From NCBI GenBank assembly GCA_051024685.1, contig JAZHPA010000001.1, positions 108,643 to 172,642 on the forward strand: a DNA stretch of 64,000 nucleotides. The letters are read 5' to 3'. A model generated the notes under the pieces. The model saw nothing but the letters and a program-made list of their open reading frames with translations, made no database searches and was not told the origin of the DNA. Both the position numbers and the translations under genes were made by a program. Shown piece after piece: positions 42,236-50,816 of the stretch. The stretch comes from UBA12545 sp051024685 (GTDB lineage: Bacteria > Bacillota > DSM-521 > Neomoorellales > Neomoorellaceae). Numbering within the stretch: position 1 is the first letter of the stretch; each line of letters starts with the position of its first letter.

Positions 42236-42716
42236 CTTGTTCCTCCTCTTTCGTGGTATTACCTGAATTTAAGTAGCGCCTTTCTCCCCCAGGTTGATAC
42301 CGCTCGATGACTACCGTCCCGTCCTGCACCCTGGCAATTTCAGGCTGCCTGGAGGGCTTGTCCTCAACATCCGGGGGTCGGGCGATGTATCCTGCTATCC
42401 TCAGCTGAGTGGGCCGCAGGTCGAAGGCAATAACCACCGCCCCTTCGTCCCCTTCTGCCCCAGCGTGGACAATACCTTTCAGGGCGCCCATGACAATGAC
42501 GTGCCCCCCGGCCACTACCTCACCGCCGGGATTAACGTCGCCCATAATTACCATGTTACCCGGATAGTCGATGCGCTGACCCGAGCGTACTGTACGCCGC
42601 ACCAGCAAGGTATGCCCTGGCCCACAGGGGGATTTACCCAATGGAACCGTTCCTCCCGAAGGCATATACTCTCCTCCGTTAAGCACGCATGATGTTTTCT
42701 TCTTTCTACGTGCCAT
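42228..42716 (-). CDS. minC: short MinC consisting of the C-terminal domain only
   Basis: About 162 residues from the ATG at 42716. After a basic stretch MARRKKKTSCVLNGGEYMPS it goes straight into the MinC C-terminal beta-helix: TLLVRRTVRSGQRIDYPGN, VIMGDVNPGGEVVAGGHVIV, LRPTQLRIAGYIARPPD. This domain dimerises and binds MinD and the FtsZ tail. The N-terminal domain that blocks FtsZ polymerisation (~100 residues in normal MinC) is absent. An upstream in-frame extension to 42914 would cross a terminator-like hairpin and shows no MinC N-domain sequence. It is coupled to minD by overlap. Confidence 0.85.
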   Translation of the reverse strand: MARRKKKTSCVLNGGEYMPSGGTVPLGKSPCGPGHTLLVRRTVRSGQRIDYPGNMVIMGDVNPGGEVVAGGHVIVMGALKGIVHAGAEGDEGAVVIAFDLRPTQLRIAGYIARPPDVEDKPSRQPEIARVQDGTVVIERYQPGGERRYLNSGNTTKEEEQDG

Positions 42717-42737
42717 AAGGTAAATCCTGCCGTAGGA

Positions 42738-42766
42738 GGAAAAAAGCCGGGAGCTTTTTTTATCTC
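42738..42766 (-). terminator. terminator-like hairpin between PBP2 gene and minC
   Basis: On the minus strand AAAAAAGC, loop TCCCG and GCTTTTTT form an 8-bp stem with a built-in U-run. It separates mreBCD-PBP2 from minCDE. Its small GC core suggests partial termination. Confidence 0.6.
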
Positions 42767-42867
42767 CTTTCCCGGAAAATACGACAAAAAGGGATGCCTT
42801 CCCGACCCAAGGCAGGATACAATATTCACCTGCCGGATCTCTGGAGCACCCGCAAGTGCACACCGGG

Positions 42868-44940
42868 TCATTCGGTGGCCCTTCCGGCCAGCTCAGTGTT
42901 GTAAAGCTTGTCACTCAAACCGAAATAACGGGCAAAGACCTCGCGGGCCACCATTCCAGCCGAATCGCCGCCGTGGCTGGCGTATTCTATTATGCCAGCA
43001 AAAGCAATTTGCGGGTCGTTATAGGGAGCAAAGGCGATAAAAATGCCGTAAAAATCGCGACTGAGGTCGTCACCTGCCAGGCCGGTCTGGGCAGTCCCGG
43101 TCTTAGCTCCTACCTTGAGGTAGGACGGGAAATCGGCGAAGAGAAAGGAAGCCGTGCCACCCGGCTGGGTTACGGCCAGCATGCCCCGCCGAACCTCTTC
43201 TAAAATTTCGGCCGGAATATCAACTTTTTGTACCACTTCCGGGCTAAATTCCAGCTTAACCTCGCCTTCCGGGGACACCACCCGCTTTACCAGATAAGGC
43301 CGCCACCGGGTGCCGCCGTTGGCCAGGGTGGCCACGTAGTTGGCTAGCTGGAGAACAGTGTAATTGTTGGCTCCCTGGCCGATTACCGTATTGTACGTGT
43401 CAAAGGGCTGCCAGTTGGTCTCAAAGTTGAAGGTTATGTCGAATCTGGCCTTTAGGGCACCCAGTTCCCGCTCTTTCTGCTGTAGCAAGCGCTTCCTCTC
43501 CTCTTCGCCGGCGGAAGCTAAAGCCTGCTGATATTTCTGCTCAATTTTTTCCTGCTCCTTGGCCAGCCAGTTCTCCAGGGCTGCCCCATTGACGGTCTTC
43601 TTCCATTCCGGAGAAGGCAGGATGCCCTTGGCCTCCCCTAAAATACCTACAGCACCGGTAGGGCTCCCCAGCCCAAACTGGGCGGCCACCTGGTCTACCA
43701 GCTGAATACCGGCCTGTTCCCCGGCCCACTGGAAGTAGGTATTACACGAAACTGCCAGGGCCCGCTCCAGGTCCACCGGGCCATGACGGCTCCAGCAGCT
43801 GATGCCCCCTGATTTCCAGTACCCGCCCCTGCAATCCACCTTGTAATTAGGATCCACCCCCGCCAAAAGGGCGGCGATAGCCGTAATGGGCTTAAAAGTG
43901 GAGCCGGGGGGATAGGTACCCTGGACCGCACGGTTAAACATGGGTTTGAGCCGGGGATCATTATAATAAGCCTGTTTCTGGGAGAAGGCACCGGTGACAA
44001 AATCGTTGGGGTCCATATCCGGCTTGCTGGCCATGGCCAGAATAGCCCCCGTCTTAACGTCCAGCACTACTGCCGCCCCGGCGCCAGCCTTAGGATTCTT
44101 TTTCTTGGTCTCCGCGATAACGCGGTCCATGGCCTCTTCCAGGGTCCTCTGGAGATCCAAGTCCAGGGTCAGCTCCACGTTATCTCCCGGAGCCGGAGGA
44201 ATGGTAAGGAGGTCCCTGATTTTGCGATTGAAAGCATTGACTTCTACCTGCTCCGCGCCGTTCTGCCCCCTCAGACCGATGCGAAGGTCACCGCGCTTTT
44301 CGTACTCCAGGTAACGTTCGATGCCACTTTTGCCGATTTTATCGTTAAGACGGTAATTATCCGCCCGTCGCTGTTCCAGCTCCTCCTGAGTTATCTGCCC
44401 GACAAAACCTAATATGTGCCCGGCCAGGGAGCCGTTGGGATAAAAACGCTGGGGTTCCGTGGTGATATTGACACCCGGCAGCTCCGGTCGCCTCTCCTCC
44501 AGCTTGGTAATTACGGCCATACTTTCGGGCCCTGCCGGTAATCTCTTAATCACGACCGGTTCATAGCGATAAGGATTGTTCTCCAGTTTTTCGGCGATAA
44601 CCTGCGGCGTTAGCTCCGGATCTCCTAGGATGCGGGCCAGGTTCTCTATGACGGCCGACATGTCCTGTCCGGGTACGTTGGTCAGGGTGATGGCATACAC
44701 AGGCTGGCTGGTAGCCAGGACTCTGCCCTGGCTGTCCAGAATATCCCCCCGTCTGGCTTCGATGGGGATAAGCCGGATGCTGTTTTCGGCCGACTGCCGG
44801 GCAAATTCATGGGCATTTACCACCTGCAGAAAGAACAGCCGCCCTGTGAGGACTAAAAAAACGAAAACCAAGAAGGCCAAATAGCCTTTAAGGCGGCCGT
44901 TTAGATTAAGCTTCCAAGGTTCCTTTTCCTGGCTACCCAC
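42868..44940 (-). CDS. mrdA: penicillin-binding protein 2 (elongasome transpeptidase)
   Basis: A class B PBP cross-linking peptidoglycan during elongation with RodA. The 690-residue protein has one N-terminal membrane anchor (about 19-38), a dimerisation/pedestal region (RRGDILDSQGRVLATSQPVY) and a transpeptidase domain. Its motifs are STFK (GTYPPGSTFKPITAI, about 352), SCN (LAVSCNTYFQW) and KTGT (VGAKTGTAQTG). A Glu/Lys/Gln-rich insertion of about 50 residues (from ENWLAKEQEKIEQKYQQAL to ERELGALKARFD) lies between SCN and KTGT and is predicted to be coiled coil. The GTG start overlaps mreD by 40 bp. Confidence 0.93.
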   Translation of the reverse strand: MGSQEKEPWKLNLNGRLKGYLAFLVFVFLVLTGRLFFLQVVNAHEFARQSAENSIRLIPIEARRGDILDSQGRVLATSQPVYAITLTNVPGQDMSAVIENLARILGDPELTPQVIAEKLENNPYRYEPVVIKRLPAGPESMAVITKLEERRPELPGVNITTEPQRFYPNGSLAGHILGFVGQITQEELEQRRADNYRLNDKIGKSGIERYLEYEKRGDLRIGLRGQNGAEQVEVNAFNRKIRDLLTIPPAPGDNVELTLDLDLQRTLEEAMDRVIAETKKKNPKAGAGAAVVLDVKTGAILAMASKPDMDPNDFVTGAFSQKQAYYNDPRLKPMFNRAVQGTYPPGSTFKPITAIAALLAGVDPNYKVDCRGGYWKSGGISCWSRHGPVDLERALAVSCNTYFQWAGEQAGIQLVDQVAAQFGLGSPTGAVGILGEAKGILPSPEWKKTVNGAALENWLAKEQEKIEQKYQQALASAGEEERKRLLQQKERELGALKARFDITFNFETNWQPFDTYNTVIGQGANNYTVLQLANYVATLANGGTRWRPYLVKRVVSPEGEVKLEFSPEVVQKVDIPAEILEEVRRGMLAVTQPGGTASFLFADFPSYLKVGAKTGTAQTGLAGDDLSRDFYGIFIAFAPYNDPQIAFAGIIEYASHGGDSAGMVAREVFARYFGLSDKLYNTELAGRATE

Positions 44941-45410
44941 TCTGCTCTCCTCCGGGAAAGGCCCTGGCCCAACAAGGCCAGGGAGGCGTTATAAATAGAA
45001 GCGGGCAATATTACGGTGATTAAGCCCGACGACCAGGGATAGTCCATACCCCCCAGGGGACCCAGGAGCAAAAACATAACCCCTGCGGCCAGGCTGGCTC
45101 CCCAGGCCAGGCTGACAGGTACCAAAGGATTGTCTACATTTAACCTATCCCTGCCCCAACCCAGAACGTAGCCCAACAGCATCTTGATCAGGGCGTTAAG
45201 GCCCAGCAATCTGCCCACGTAGAGATCTTCCAGCAGGCCGTAGGCCAGCCCCACGGCTGCCCCCCGGCCTGCCCCGGCTTCCAGGGCATAAAATAGTAGC
45301 AGGATCAACAACAAGTCCGGTTTAACGCCGGCTATCTTGAAGAATTCCAGGAGGGTGGCTTCCAGGATCAAAGCGCCCATCCCCGCTAACAGCAAGAGTA
45401 CCACCTGCAT
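44901..45410 (-). CDS. mreD: rod-shape-determining membrane protein MreD
   Basis: A 169-residue protein with about five hydrophobic segments, starting MQVVLLLLAGMGALILEATL. It has the MreD features KPDLLLILLLFYALEAG and AAVGLAYGLLEDLYVGRLLG. It is part of the elongasome linking MreC and RodA/PBP2. The ATG has GGAGG sequences close upstream. It overlaps the mreC 3' end by 89 bp in another frame and the PBP2 gene by 40 bp, an unusually dense arrangement. Confidence 0.9.
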   Translation of the reverse strand: MQVVLLLLAGMGALILEATLLEFFKIAGVKPDLLLILLLFYALEAGAGRGAAVGLAYGLLEDLYVGRLLGLNALIKMLLGYVLGWGRDRLNVDNPLVPVSLAWGASLAAGVMFLLLGPLGGMDYPWSSGLITVILPASIYNASLALLGQGLSRRRAEWVARKRNLGSLI

Positions 45411-46254
45411 CCTCCGCCACCCCTCCGTAAACCTCGGTAATTACCATAACCTCTTCCAGACGGTTGAAATCTACCGCCGGCGCAATAAGGGCTCTTTTAA
45501 GCAAGCCGCCGGTCTCCGGCAAAATTTCTACCACCGTCCCGATGGGCAGACCTTTGGGGAAAATCCCCCCCAGACCCGAAGTGACGATCATCTCGTTCTT
45601 TGCAATGGGGGCATCGTGGGCCAGGTGGATCATCTGCAGGTATCCCCGGTAGTCCGGGCTGGCCTCCACCACCCCCGGGAGGCGGGTGGATTGCACCATA
45701 CCCCCCACAGCTCCTTCCCGGTCGAGGAGCAACAGCACCTCGGCCGTCCGGGGGCTGACCCGGATGATGCGACCCACCACCCCTGCCGGGGTAATCACGA
45801 CTTGATCTTTACGCACTCCTTCCTCCGACCCAATGCCCAGGGTAATGGTGCTAAACCAATTGTCGGGACTGCGGCCGATAACCGGGGCAACTTTTAACTG
45901 CCAGCGTTCCTTGGTGGCATCTTTATAGTCCAGCATCTGTTGTAACCGTTCGTTTTCCAGGCGATATTCCTCCATCTGGGCGATCCGACCTTGTAATTCG
46001 GCCACCTGCCTTTTTAAGCGCTCGTTTTCGGCCTGCAATCGGCCCAGATTCAAGATATTTTCCCACAGGCTTTGGCCCCTGTTCCCCACCAAAGTCGCAG
46101 CCCTGGCTACCGGTGCCACCATTTCTTTTAGAATCCCCCCGGCCAACCCCAAGGTGCTCCCCCCGGCCGCCGACCAGCGGAGCAGAAAGATTAACATCCC
46201 GGCAACTAGCCCCAGGACAAGCAGGGGAAGCAACCTCCGCCAAAGCCAACGCAA
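45322..46254 (-). CDS. mreC: rod-shape-determining protein MreC
   Basis: A 310-residue elongasome scaffold. A transmembrane segment (about 8-25) is followed by a coiled coil (about 65-100, LQAENERLKRQVAELQGRI) and a beta-rich domain with VIGRSPDNWFSTITLGIGSE, GVVGRIIRVSPRTAEVLLL and VTSGLGGIFPKGLPIGTVVE. MreC proteins usually end soon after the VMVI strand; this one continues about 40 residues within the start of mreD, a tail that may be incidental. The start is TTG behind AGAGGTG. It is 15 bp downstream of mreB. Confidence 0.92.
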   Translation of the reverse strand: MRWLWRRLLPLLVLGLVAGMLIFLLRWSAAGGSTLGLAGGILKEMVAPVARAATLVGNRGQSLWENILNLGRLQAENERLKRQVAELQGRIAQMEEYRLENERLQQMLDYKDATKERWQLKVAPVIGRSPDNWFSTITLGIGSEEGVRKDQVVITPAGVVGRIIRVSPRTAEVLLLLDREGAVGGMVQSTRLPGVVEASPDYRGYLQMIHLAHDAPIAKNEMIVTSGLGGIFPKGLPIGTVVEILPETGGLLKRALIAPAVDFNRLEEVMVITEVYGGVAEDAGGTLAVSGDGRFDPGSHPPGILQDSRR

Positions 46255-46269
46255 TAAATAACACCTCTC

Positions 46270-47310
46270 TTAACCCGAGCGCCGTGCCGCAAAGAGTACC
46301 CGCTTCAATTCCTCCAGGTTCTCCAAAACTTTGCCGGTGCCTATAACGACTGCCGTTAGGGGGTCCTCGGCCATGTGGACCGGCATACCCGTTTCCTGGC
46401 TAACAAGTCGGTCCAGTCCCCAGAGCAATGAACCTCCGCCGGCCATAACTATTCCCCGGTCCATGAGGTCCGCCGCCAGTTCTGGAGGCGTCCGTTCCAG
46501 ACATACTTTAATGGCTTCCAGGATGGCGGCCACCGGTTCGGCCAGGGCTTCCTTGATTTCTTCCGCGGACACTTCGATGGTTTTGGGCAGACCGGTAACC
46601 AAATCCCGGCCCCGGACGGAGTAGGTGCGAGTGCTCCGGGCCTCATCCTCCGGAGTATCGCCAAAATAAGCTGCGCCTATCTCAATTTTTATTTCTTCAG
46701 CCGTTCGCTCTCCAATCATCAAATTGTAGTTACGCTTAATATGCTGGGCAATGGCCTCATCCATTTCATCTCCACCGATGCGAATAGAGCGGCTGGTAAC
46801 GATACCTCCCAAGGAAATAACGGCTACTTCAGTGGTTCCCCCGCCGATGTCTACTATCATGTTTCCGGTGGGTTCATAGACCGGCAGTCCGGCACCGATG
46901 GCCGCGGCCATGGGCTCTTCGATGGGATAGGCTTCCTTGGCCCCTGCCTGGATGGCAGCTTCGCGCACGGCCCTTTCTTCCACGGCAGTGACTCCCGAAG
47001 GTACGCCTACCACTACCCGGGGGCGAACAAAGAAACCCTTAGGAATGGCCTTTTGGATAAAGTAACGCAGCATGCTCTGGGTTACATCAAAGTCGGCTAT
47101 AACCCCGTCTTTTAAAGGCCTTATAGCCACAATGTCGCCCGGTGTTCGTCCTATCATCTTCTTGGCCGCTTCTCCCACGGCCAGCACCTGCCCGTTTCCC
47201 CTCCGGATGGCTACCACGGAGGGCTCGTGCAGGACAATACCTTTTCCCCTGACATAAACGAGAGTATTGGCAGTACCTAAATCAATCCCGATATCCCGGG
47301 CAAAGACCAT
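46270..47310 (-). CDS. mreB: rod-shape-determining actin homologue MreB
   Basis: The bacterial actin that organises the elongasome under the membrane. The 346 residues include phosphate-1 DIGIDLGTANTLVYVRGKGI, VGVPSGVTAVEERAVREAA, phosphate-2 NMIVDIGGGTTEVAVISLGG and adenosine MAGGGSLLWGLDRLV. It heads the mreBCD-PBP2 operon, 45 bp after radC. Confidence 0.97.
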   Translation of the reverse strand: MVFARDIGIDLGTANTLVYVRGKGIVLHEPSVVAIRRGNGQVLAVGEAAKKMIGRTPGDIVAIRPLKDGVIADFDVTQSMLRYFIQKAIPKGFFVRPRVVVGVPSGVTAVEERAVREAAIQAGAKEAYPIEEPMAAAIGAGLPVYEPTGNMIVDIGGGTTEVAVISLGGIVTSRSIRIGGDEMDEAIAQHIKRNYNLMIGERTAEEIKIEIGAAYFGDTPEDEARSTRTYSVRGRDLVTGLPKTIEVSAEEIKEALAEPVAAILEAIKVCLERTPPELAADLMDRGIVMAGGGSLLWGLDRLVSQETGMPVHMAEDPLTAVVIGTGKVLENLEELKRVLFAARRSG

Positions 47311-47355
47311 AAGTCATGCTCCTTCCTCGTGCACTTTAAGGTCTATATCTAAGGC

Positions 47356-48045
47356 CTAAAGCAGGCCCTTTTCTTTCATACTTACAAAAGACCCGTCCCC
47401 CAACACCAAATGGTCCAGGACCTCAATGCCTAACAGCCTCCCGGCTTCTGCCAGACGACGGGTGACCTGAATATCTTCCACGCTGGGAGAAGGATCCCCG
47501 CTGGGATGGTTGTGGACCAGGATGATGGCCGCTGCGCTCCTTTTTATGGGTCCTTTAAATACTTCCCGCGGGTGTACCAGGGATGCGTTGAGGCTGCCCA
47601 CCGCGACGTTATCAACGGCCAAAACGCGGTTCTTGGTGTTCAAAGAAATCGTACGGAAGTGCTCCCGGTCCAAATAGCGCATTTCGTCCATAAGCAGGGC
47701 GGCTACGTCACAGGGTTGCTGGATGACGGGCCTATGGGCAGTGTACGCTGCCAGCCGCCGTCCAAGCTCAACGGCCGCCTTTATCTGGGCAGCCTTAGCC
47801 AGCCCTATCCCCTTCTGTTCTTTCAACTCTTCCAGGGAAACCTCAGCCAGGTAGCGCAGTCCTCCGGGCTGGGCCAGCAACCTTTGGGCCAGATCTAGGG
47901 CGTTTTCCCGGGGAGTGCCGGTACGGAGTAGGATGGCCAGCAATTCAGCGTTGGAAAGGGCCTGAGCCCCTGCTATCAACATACGTTCTCGCGGCCTTAA
48001 ATCTTCCGGCAGCTTCTTAATGGTCCTTCCCTTATTTTCCGCCAT
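47356..48045 (-). CDS. radC: RadC/YsxA-family JAB-domain protein
   Basis: A 229-residue protein with an N-terminal helix-hairpin-helix-like region (LEELKEQKGIGLAKAAQIKA) and a C-terminal JAB/MPN metal domain with the motif HNHPSGDPSPSVEDIQVTRR (HxH-x7-S-x2-D) and HLVLGDGSFVSM. The molecular role is unsettled; an early link to DNA repair is not well supported. Its position between maf and mreB matches B. subtilis ysxA. Confidence 0.94.
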   Translation of the reverse strand: MAENKGRTIKKLPEDLRPRERMLIAGAQALSNAELLAILLRTGTPRENALDLAQRLLAQPGGLRYLAEVSLEELKEQKGIGLAKAAQIKAAVELGRRLAAYTAHRPVIQQPCDVAALLMDEMRYLDREHFRTISLNTKNRVLAVDNVAVGSLNASLVHPREVFKGPIKRSAAAIILVHNHPSGDPSPSVEDIQVTRRLAEAGRLLGIEVLDHLVLGDGSFVSMKEKGLL

Positions 48046-48050
48046 CTGCG

Positions 48051-48635
48051 TTAAGGGCCTCCCCAGATATTGATCCCAAATTCCTCCAGCAGCATAGCCG
48101 TTTTTACCAAGGGTAGGCCGACCACATTGAAAAAGTCTCCCTTGATGCCTTCTACCAGCAGGGCACCCAACCCCTGGATGCCGTAGGCGCCTGCCTTATC
48201 CAGTGGTTCACCGGTGGCTACATAGGCTTTGATTTCTCTGGACGTAAGCCGCCGGAATCGTACTTCGGTACATTCCCAGGCTTCCCGGCTGACTTCACCG
48301 GGCACAGCCACCACCGCTACTCCAGTATAAACCTGATGGGTTTTCCCGCTCAAAAAGTTTAGCATGGCCTCGGCTTCGGCCGGAGAGGACGGCTTACCCA
48401 GTATTCGGCCTCCGCAGACGACCAGGGTATCGGCCCCTACCACGACGGCCTCCGACAAGTTCCTGGCTACGTCCTGGGCCTTGGCCCTGGCCAGGGCCCT
48501 CACCCGGTCTACAGGTGGCAGCTGGTCGTATCCATTCTCCTCAATGGAGCTGGGCACAGTTTGAAACTGGAGGCCCAGCTGGCTTAAGAGCTGCTGCCGC
48601 CGTGGTGAACCAGACGCCAGAACCAGTTGGGGCAT
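48051..48635 (-). CDS. maf: Maf-family nucleotide pyrophosphatase
   Basis: A house-cleaning nucleoside triphosphate pyrophosphatase, probably acting on dTTP/UTP or modified pyrimidines; in Bacillus it also affects septation. The 194-residue protein has LVLASGSPRRQQLLSQLGL, VVVGADTLVVCGGRILGKP, MLNFLSGKTHQVYTG and DKAGAYGIQGLGALLVEGI. It is 5 bp upstream of radC. Confidence 0.96.
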   Translation of the reverse strand: MPQLVLASGSPRRQQLLSQLGLQFQTVPSSIEENGYDQLPPVDRVRALARAKAQDVARNLSEAVVVGADTLVVCGGRILGKPSSPAEAEAMLNFLSGKTHQVYTGVAVVAVPGEVSREAWECTEVRFRRLTSREIKAYVATGEPLDKAGAYGIQGLGALLVEGIKGDFFNVVGLPLVKTAMLLEEFGINIWGGP

Positions 48636-48656
48636 CTCCCTTGCTCTCCTCAGACC

Positions 48657-49313
48657 TTAAGCTTCTTGATAAGCTTTCAAAGTTCGCCGAAAGGCCAGGT
48701 TAAAGGTCAAAATTTCTAGATTAACGGTCAGGTCGACGTTGCGCACTTCAATGTGGCTCGGCACATTGAGGACCCGTGGGGCAAAGTTGAGGATGCCGCG
48801 GATGGAGGTTTTGGCCAGCTCATCGGCCACAAATTGGGCCTGATCGGCGGGCACGGCAATAATAGCTATTTGCGCTTTTTCTTTTTCGATGATTTCGGTC
48901 AGCCTATCCATACTGTAAACTTCAACACCGTTTAGACGGTAGCCGATCTTATGAGGGGCATTATCAAAAATGCCTACGATTTTAAAGCCCCTTTCCCGGA
49001 AACCGCCGTACATGGACAGGGCGGTCCCCAGGTTACCGGCACCGATGATGACCATGGGCCAGGTAGTATTAAGGCCCAGGATTTTAATAATATGCCAGTA
49101 AAGATCTTTTACATTGTATCCCACACCCCGGGTCCCGAATTCACCAAAGTAGGCCAGATCCTTGCGAACCTGGGCCGGGCTCACCCCAACCCCTTCCGCA
49201 ATTTCCCCCGATGAAATGGTCACAATTCCCTGGCGGTCGGCCTGGGCCAAGAAACGGGAGTATACCGAAAGCCGTGTAATGGTGGCCTCCGGAACTTTCA
49301 GGGTCTTCATCAT
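48657..49313 (-). CDS. rex: redox-sensing transcriptional repressor Rex
   Basis: Rex senses the NADH/NAD ratio and represses fermentative and hydrogenase genes in anaerobic Firmicutes. The roughly 218-residue protein has an N-terminal winged helix (ATITRLSVYSRFLAQ, VSPAQVRKDLAYFGEFGTRG) and a Rossmann domain with VIIGAGNLGTALSMYGGF and VGIFDNAP, plus the C-terminal domain-swap helix. ATG-ATG at 49313 follows GGGGGG; a longer frame begins at 49352. Rex sites could be sought at the island AOR and dehydrogenase genes, but none was identified by eye. Confidence 0.95.
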   Translation of the reverse strand: MMKTLKVPEATITRLSVYSRFLAQADRQGIVTISSGEIAEGVGVSPAQVRKDLAYFGEFGTRGVGYNVKDLYWHIIKILGLNTTWPMVIIGAGNLGTALSMYGGFRERGFKIVGIFDNAPHKIGYRLNGVEVYSMDRLTEIIEKEKAQIAIIAVPADQAQFVADELAKTSIRGILNFAPRVLNVPSHIEVRNVDLTVNLEILTFNLAFRRTLKAYQEA

Positions 49314-49373
49314 TAGAAATCCCCCCTGTTGGAGTTTAAGCCTTTTGCACAAGGTCTGATTTTGTCCTATTCG

Positions 49374-50696
49374 CTATTTAACGGCAAAATCCTCTTTTTT
49401 GTTCATTAGAAACCATTCCCTGGCCTCAGCTACCATGTACAAAGATCCAGTAGCACAAATCAAGTCCTCAGGCCCCGCCAGACCCAGGGCTGTTTCCATA
49501 GCCTGGGGTATGTTCCTGATGACCTGGACGTGAGGGGTGAAGCGGCGCGCGTGAAGGCCCAGAACCTTCCAATCCCCGGCCCGGGGACTGTTGGGCCGGG
49601 TTATAATCACCGCCTGGGCCAAGGGAACCAAAGTGGCCACCACCTTTTCCCTCTCTTTGTCGGCCAGCATCCCCAAAATCAGAATTAAGCGGCGGTGAGG
49701 AAACAATTCTTCCAAGGACTGTCTGAGAGCCAGGGCGCCATCGTAGTTATGGGCCCCGTCCAAAACTACCAGGGGGCAGCGGTTAATTATTTCCAGGCGA
49801 CCCGGCCAGAAAGCCCTGCTCAACCCCTCCCGGATGTGGCCTTCCGTGATATCCAGGTTATGGTGGCGGCGGGCTGCTTCCATTACCGCCACCGCCAGCG
49901 CAGCATTGCTTAACTGGTGGCGACCTAAAAGGTGCACCCGCAGGTCGAGGTAAGACTTGCCGAATCCCTGCCAGTCCAGTCTGCCTCCCTCCGTAGACAC
50001 CTCGCCCCCGGTACACATAAACTCCTTCCCCAGCCGGTAGAGGACGGCTCGCTTCTGCCGGCACCTCTCCTCTATGACCGTCAGGGCTTCGGGCTTATCC
50101 GCACCGGTGACCACTATGCCTCCATCCTTGATGATGCCCGCCTTTTCCCTGGCAATTTCCGCGAGGGTATGGCCCAAGTAATCCATGTGATCAAAACCCA
50201 CGTTGGTAATCACACTAACCAGGGAGGAAGGGATCACGTTGGTGGAGTCAAAGGACCCCCCCAGACCGACTTCCAGAACTACATAATCCGCCCGCACTTC
50301 AGCAAAATAGTGGAAGGCCAAGGCCGTACTCACCTCGAACTCCGTGGGATGCTCCAGGCCCTCCCTTACCATCCCGTCCAGAAGAGGGCGCATGCGGGTG
50401 AGTATCTCGGCCATCTGTTCCCTGCGTATCTCTTGCCCGTCCAAGCGAATGCGTTCGGTATAACTGTGAAGGTGGGGCGAGGTAAAAAGCCCTACTCTAT
50501 AGCCGGCAGCCTGAAGCATGGCCGCCACCATGGCGGCTACCGAGCCTTTACCGTTGGTTCCCCCGATATGAAAAAAACGGAGCCGGCGGTGGGGGTTACC
50601 CAACCGCTCCAGCAGCTCCTCAATGCGACCTAAGCCCAGATTAACGCCAAATTTAGTGAGATCGCGCAAGTATGCCAGGGCCTGATGGTAATCCAA
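49374..50696 (-). CDS. folC: folylpolyglutamate/dihydrofolate synthase
   Basis: Adds glutamate to folates. The 440-residue Mur-ligase-type protein has P-loop HIGGTNGKGSVAAMVAAML, FTSPHLHSYTERIRLDGQEI, VGLGGSFDSTNVI, DHMDYLGHTLAEIAREKAGI and VVLDGAHNYDGALALRQSL. The TTG start follows GAGGTG. It lies downstream of valS, the conserved valS-folC order, and 60 bp upstream of rex. Confidence 0.95.
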   Translation of the reverse strand: MDYHQALAYLRDLTKFGVNLGLGRIEELLERLGNPHRRLRFFHIGGTNGKGSVAAMVAAMLQAAGYRVGLFTSPHLHSYTERIRLDGQEIRREQMAEILTRMRPLLDGMVREGLEHPTEFEVSTALAFHYFAEVRADYVVLEVGLGGSFDSTNVIPSSLVSVITNVGFDHMDYLGHTLAEIAREKAGIIKDGGIVVTGADKPEALTVIEERCRQKRAVLYRLGKEFMCTGGEVSTEGGRLDWQGFGKSYLDLRVHLLGRHQLSNAALAVAVMEAARRHHNLDITEGHIREGLSRAFWPGRLEIINRCPLVVLDGAHNYDGALALRQSLEELFPHRRLILILGMLADKEREKVVATLVPLAQAVIITRPNSPRAGDWKVLGLHARRFTPHVQVIRNIPQAMETALGLAGPEDLICATGSLYMVAEAREWFLMNKKEDFAVK

Positions 50697-50816
50697 ACTT
50701 CTTCACCTCGAAATGTTTAGCACGTCTGGCCCCAGAGGTTTTAGAAAACCTCGTGTAGCTCTGCACCTTCTAACCTCCCGGCGGGCCGGGCCGGTAACCT
50801 TCAGAAACAAGACGCG

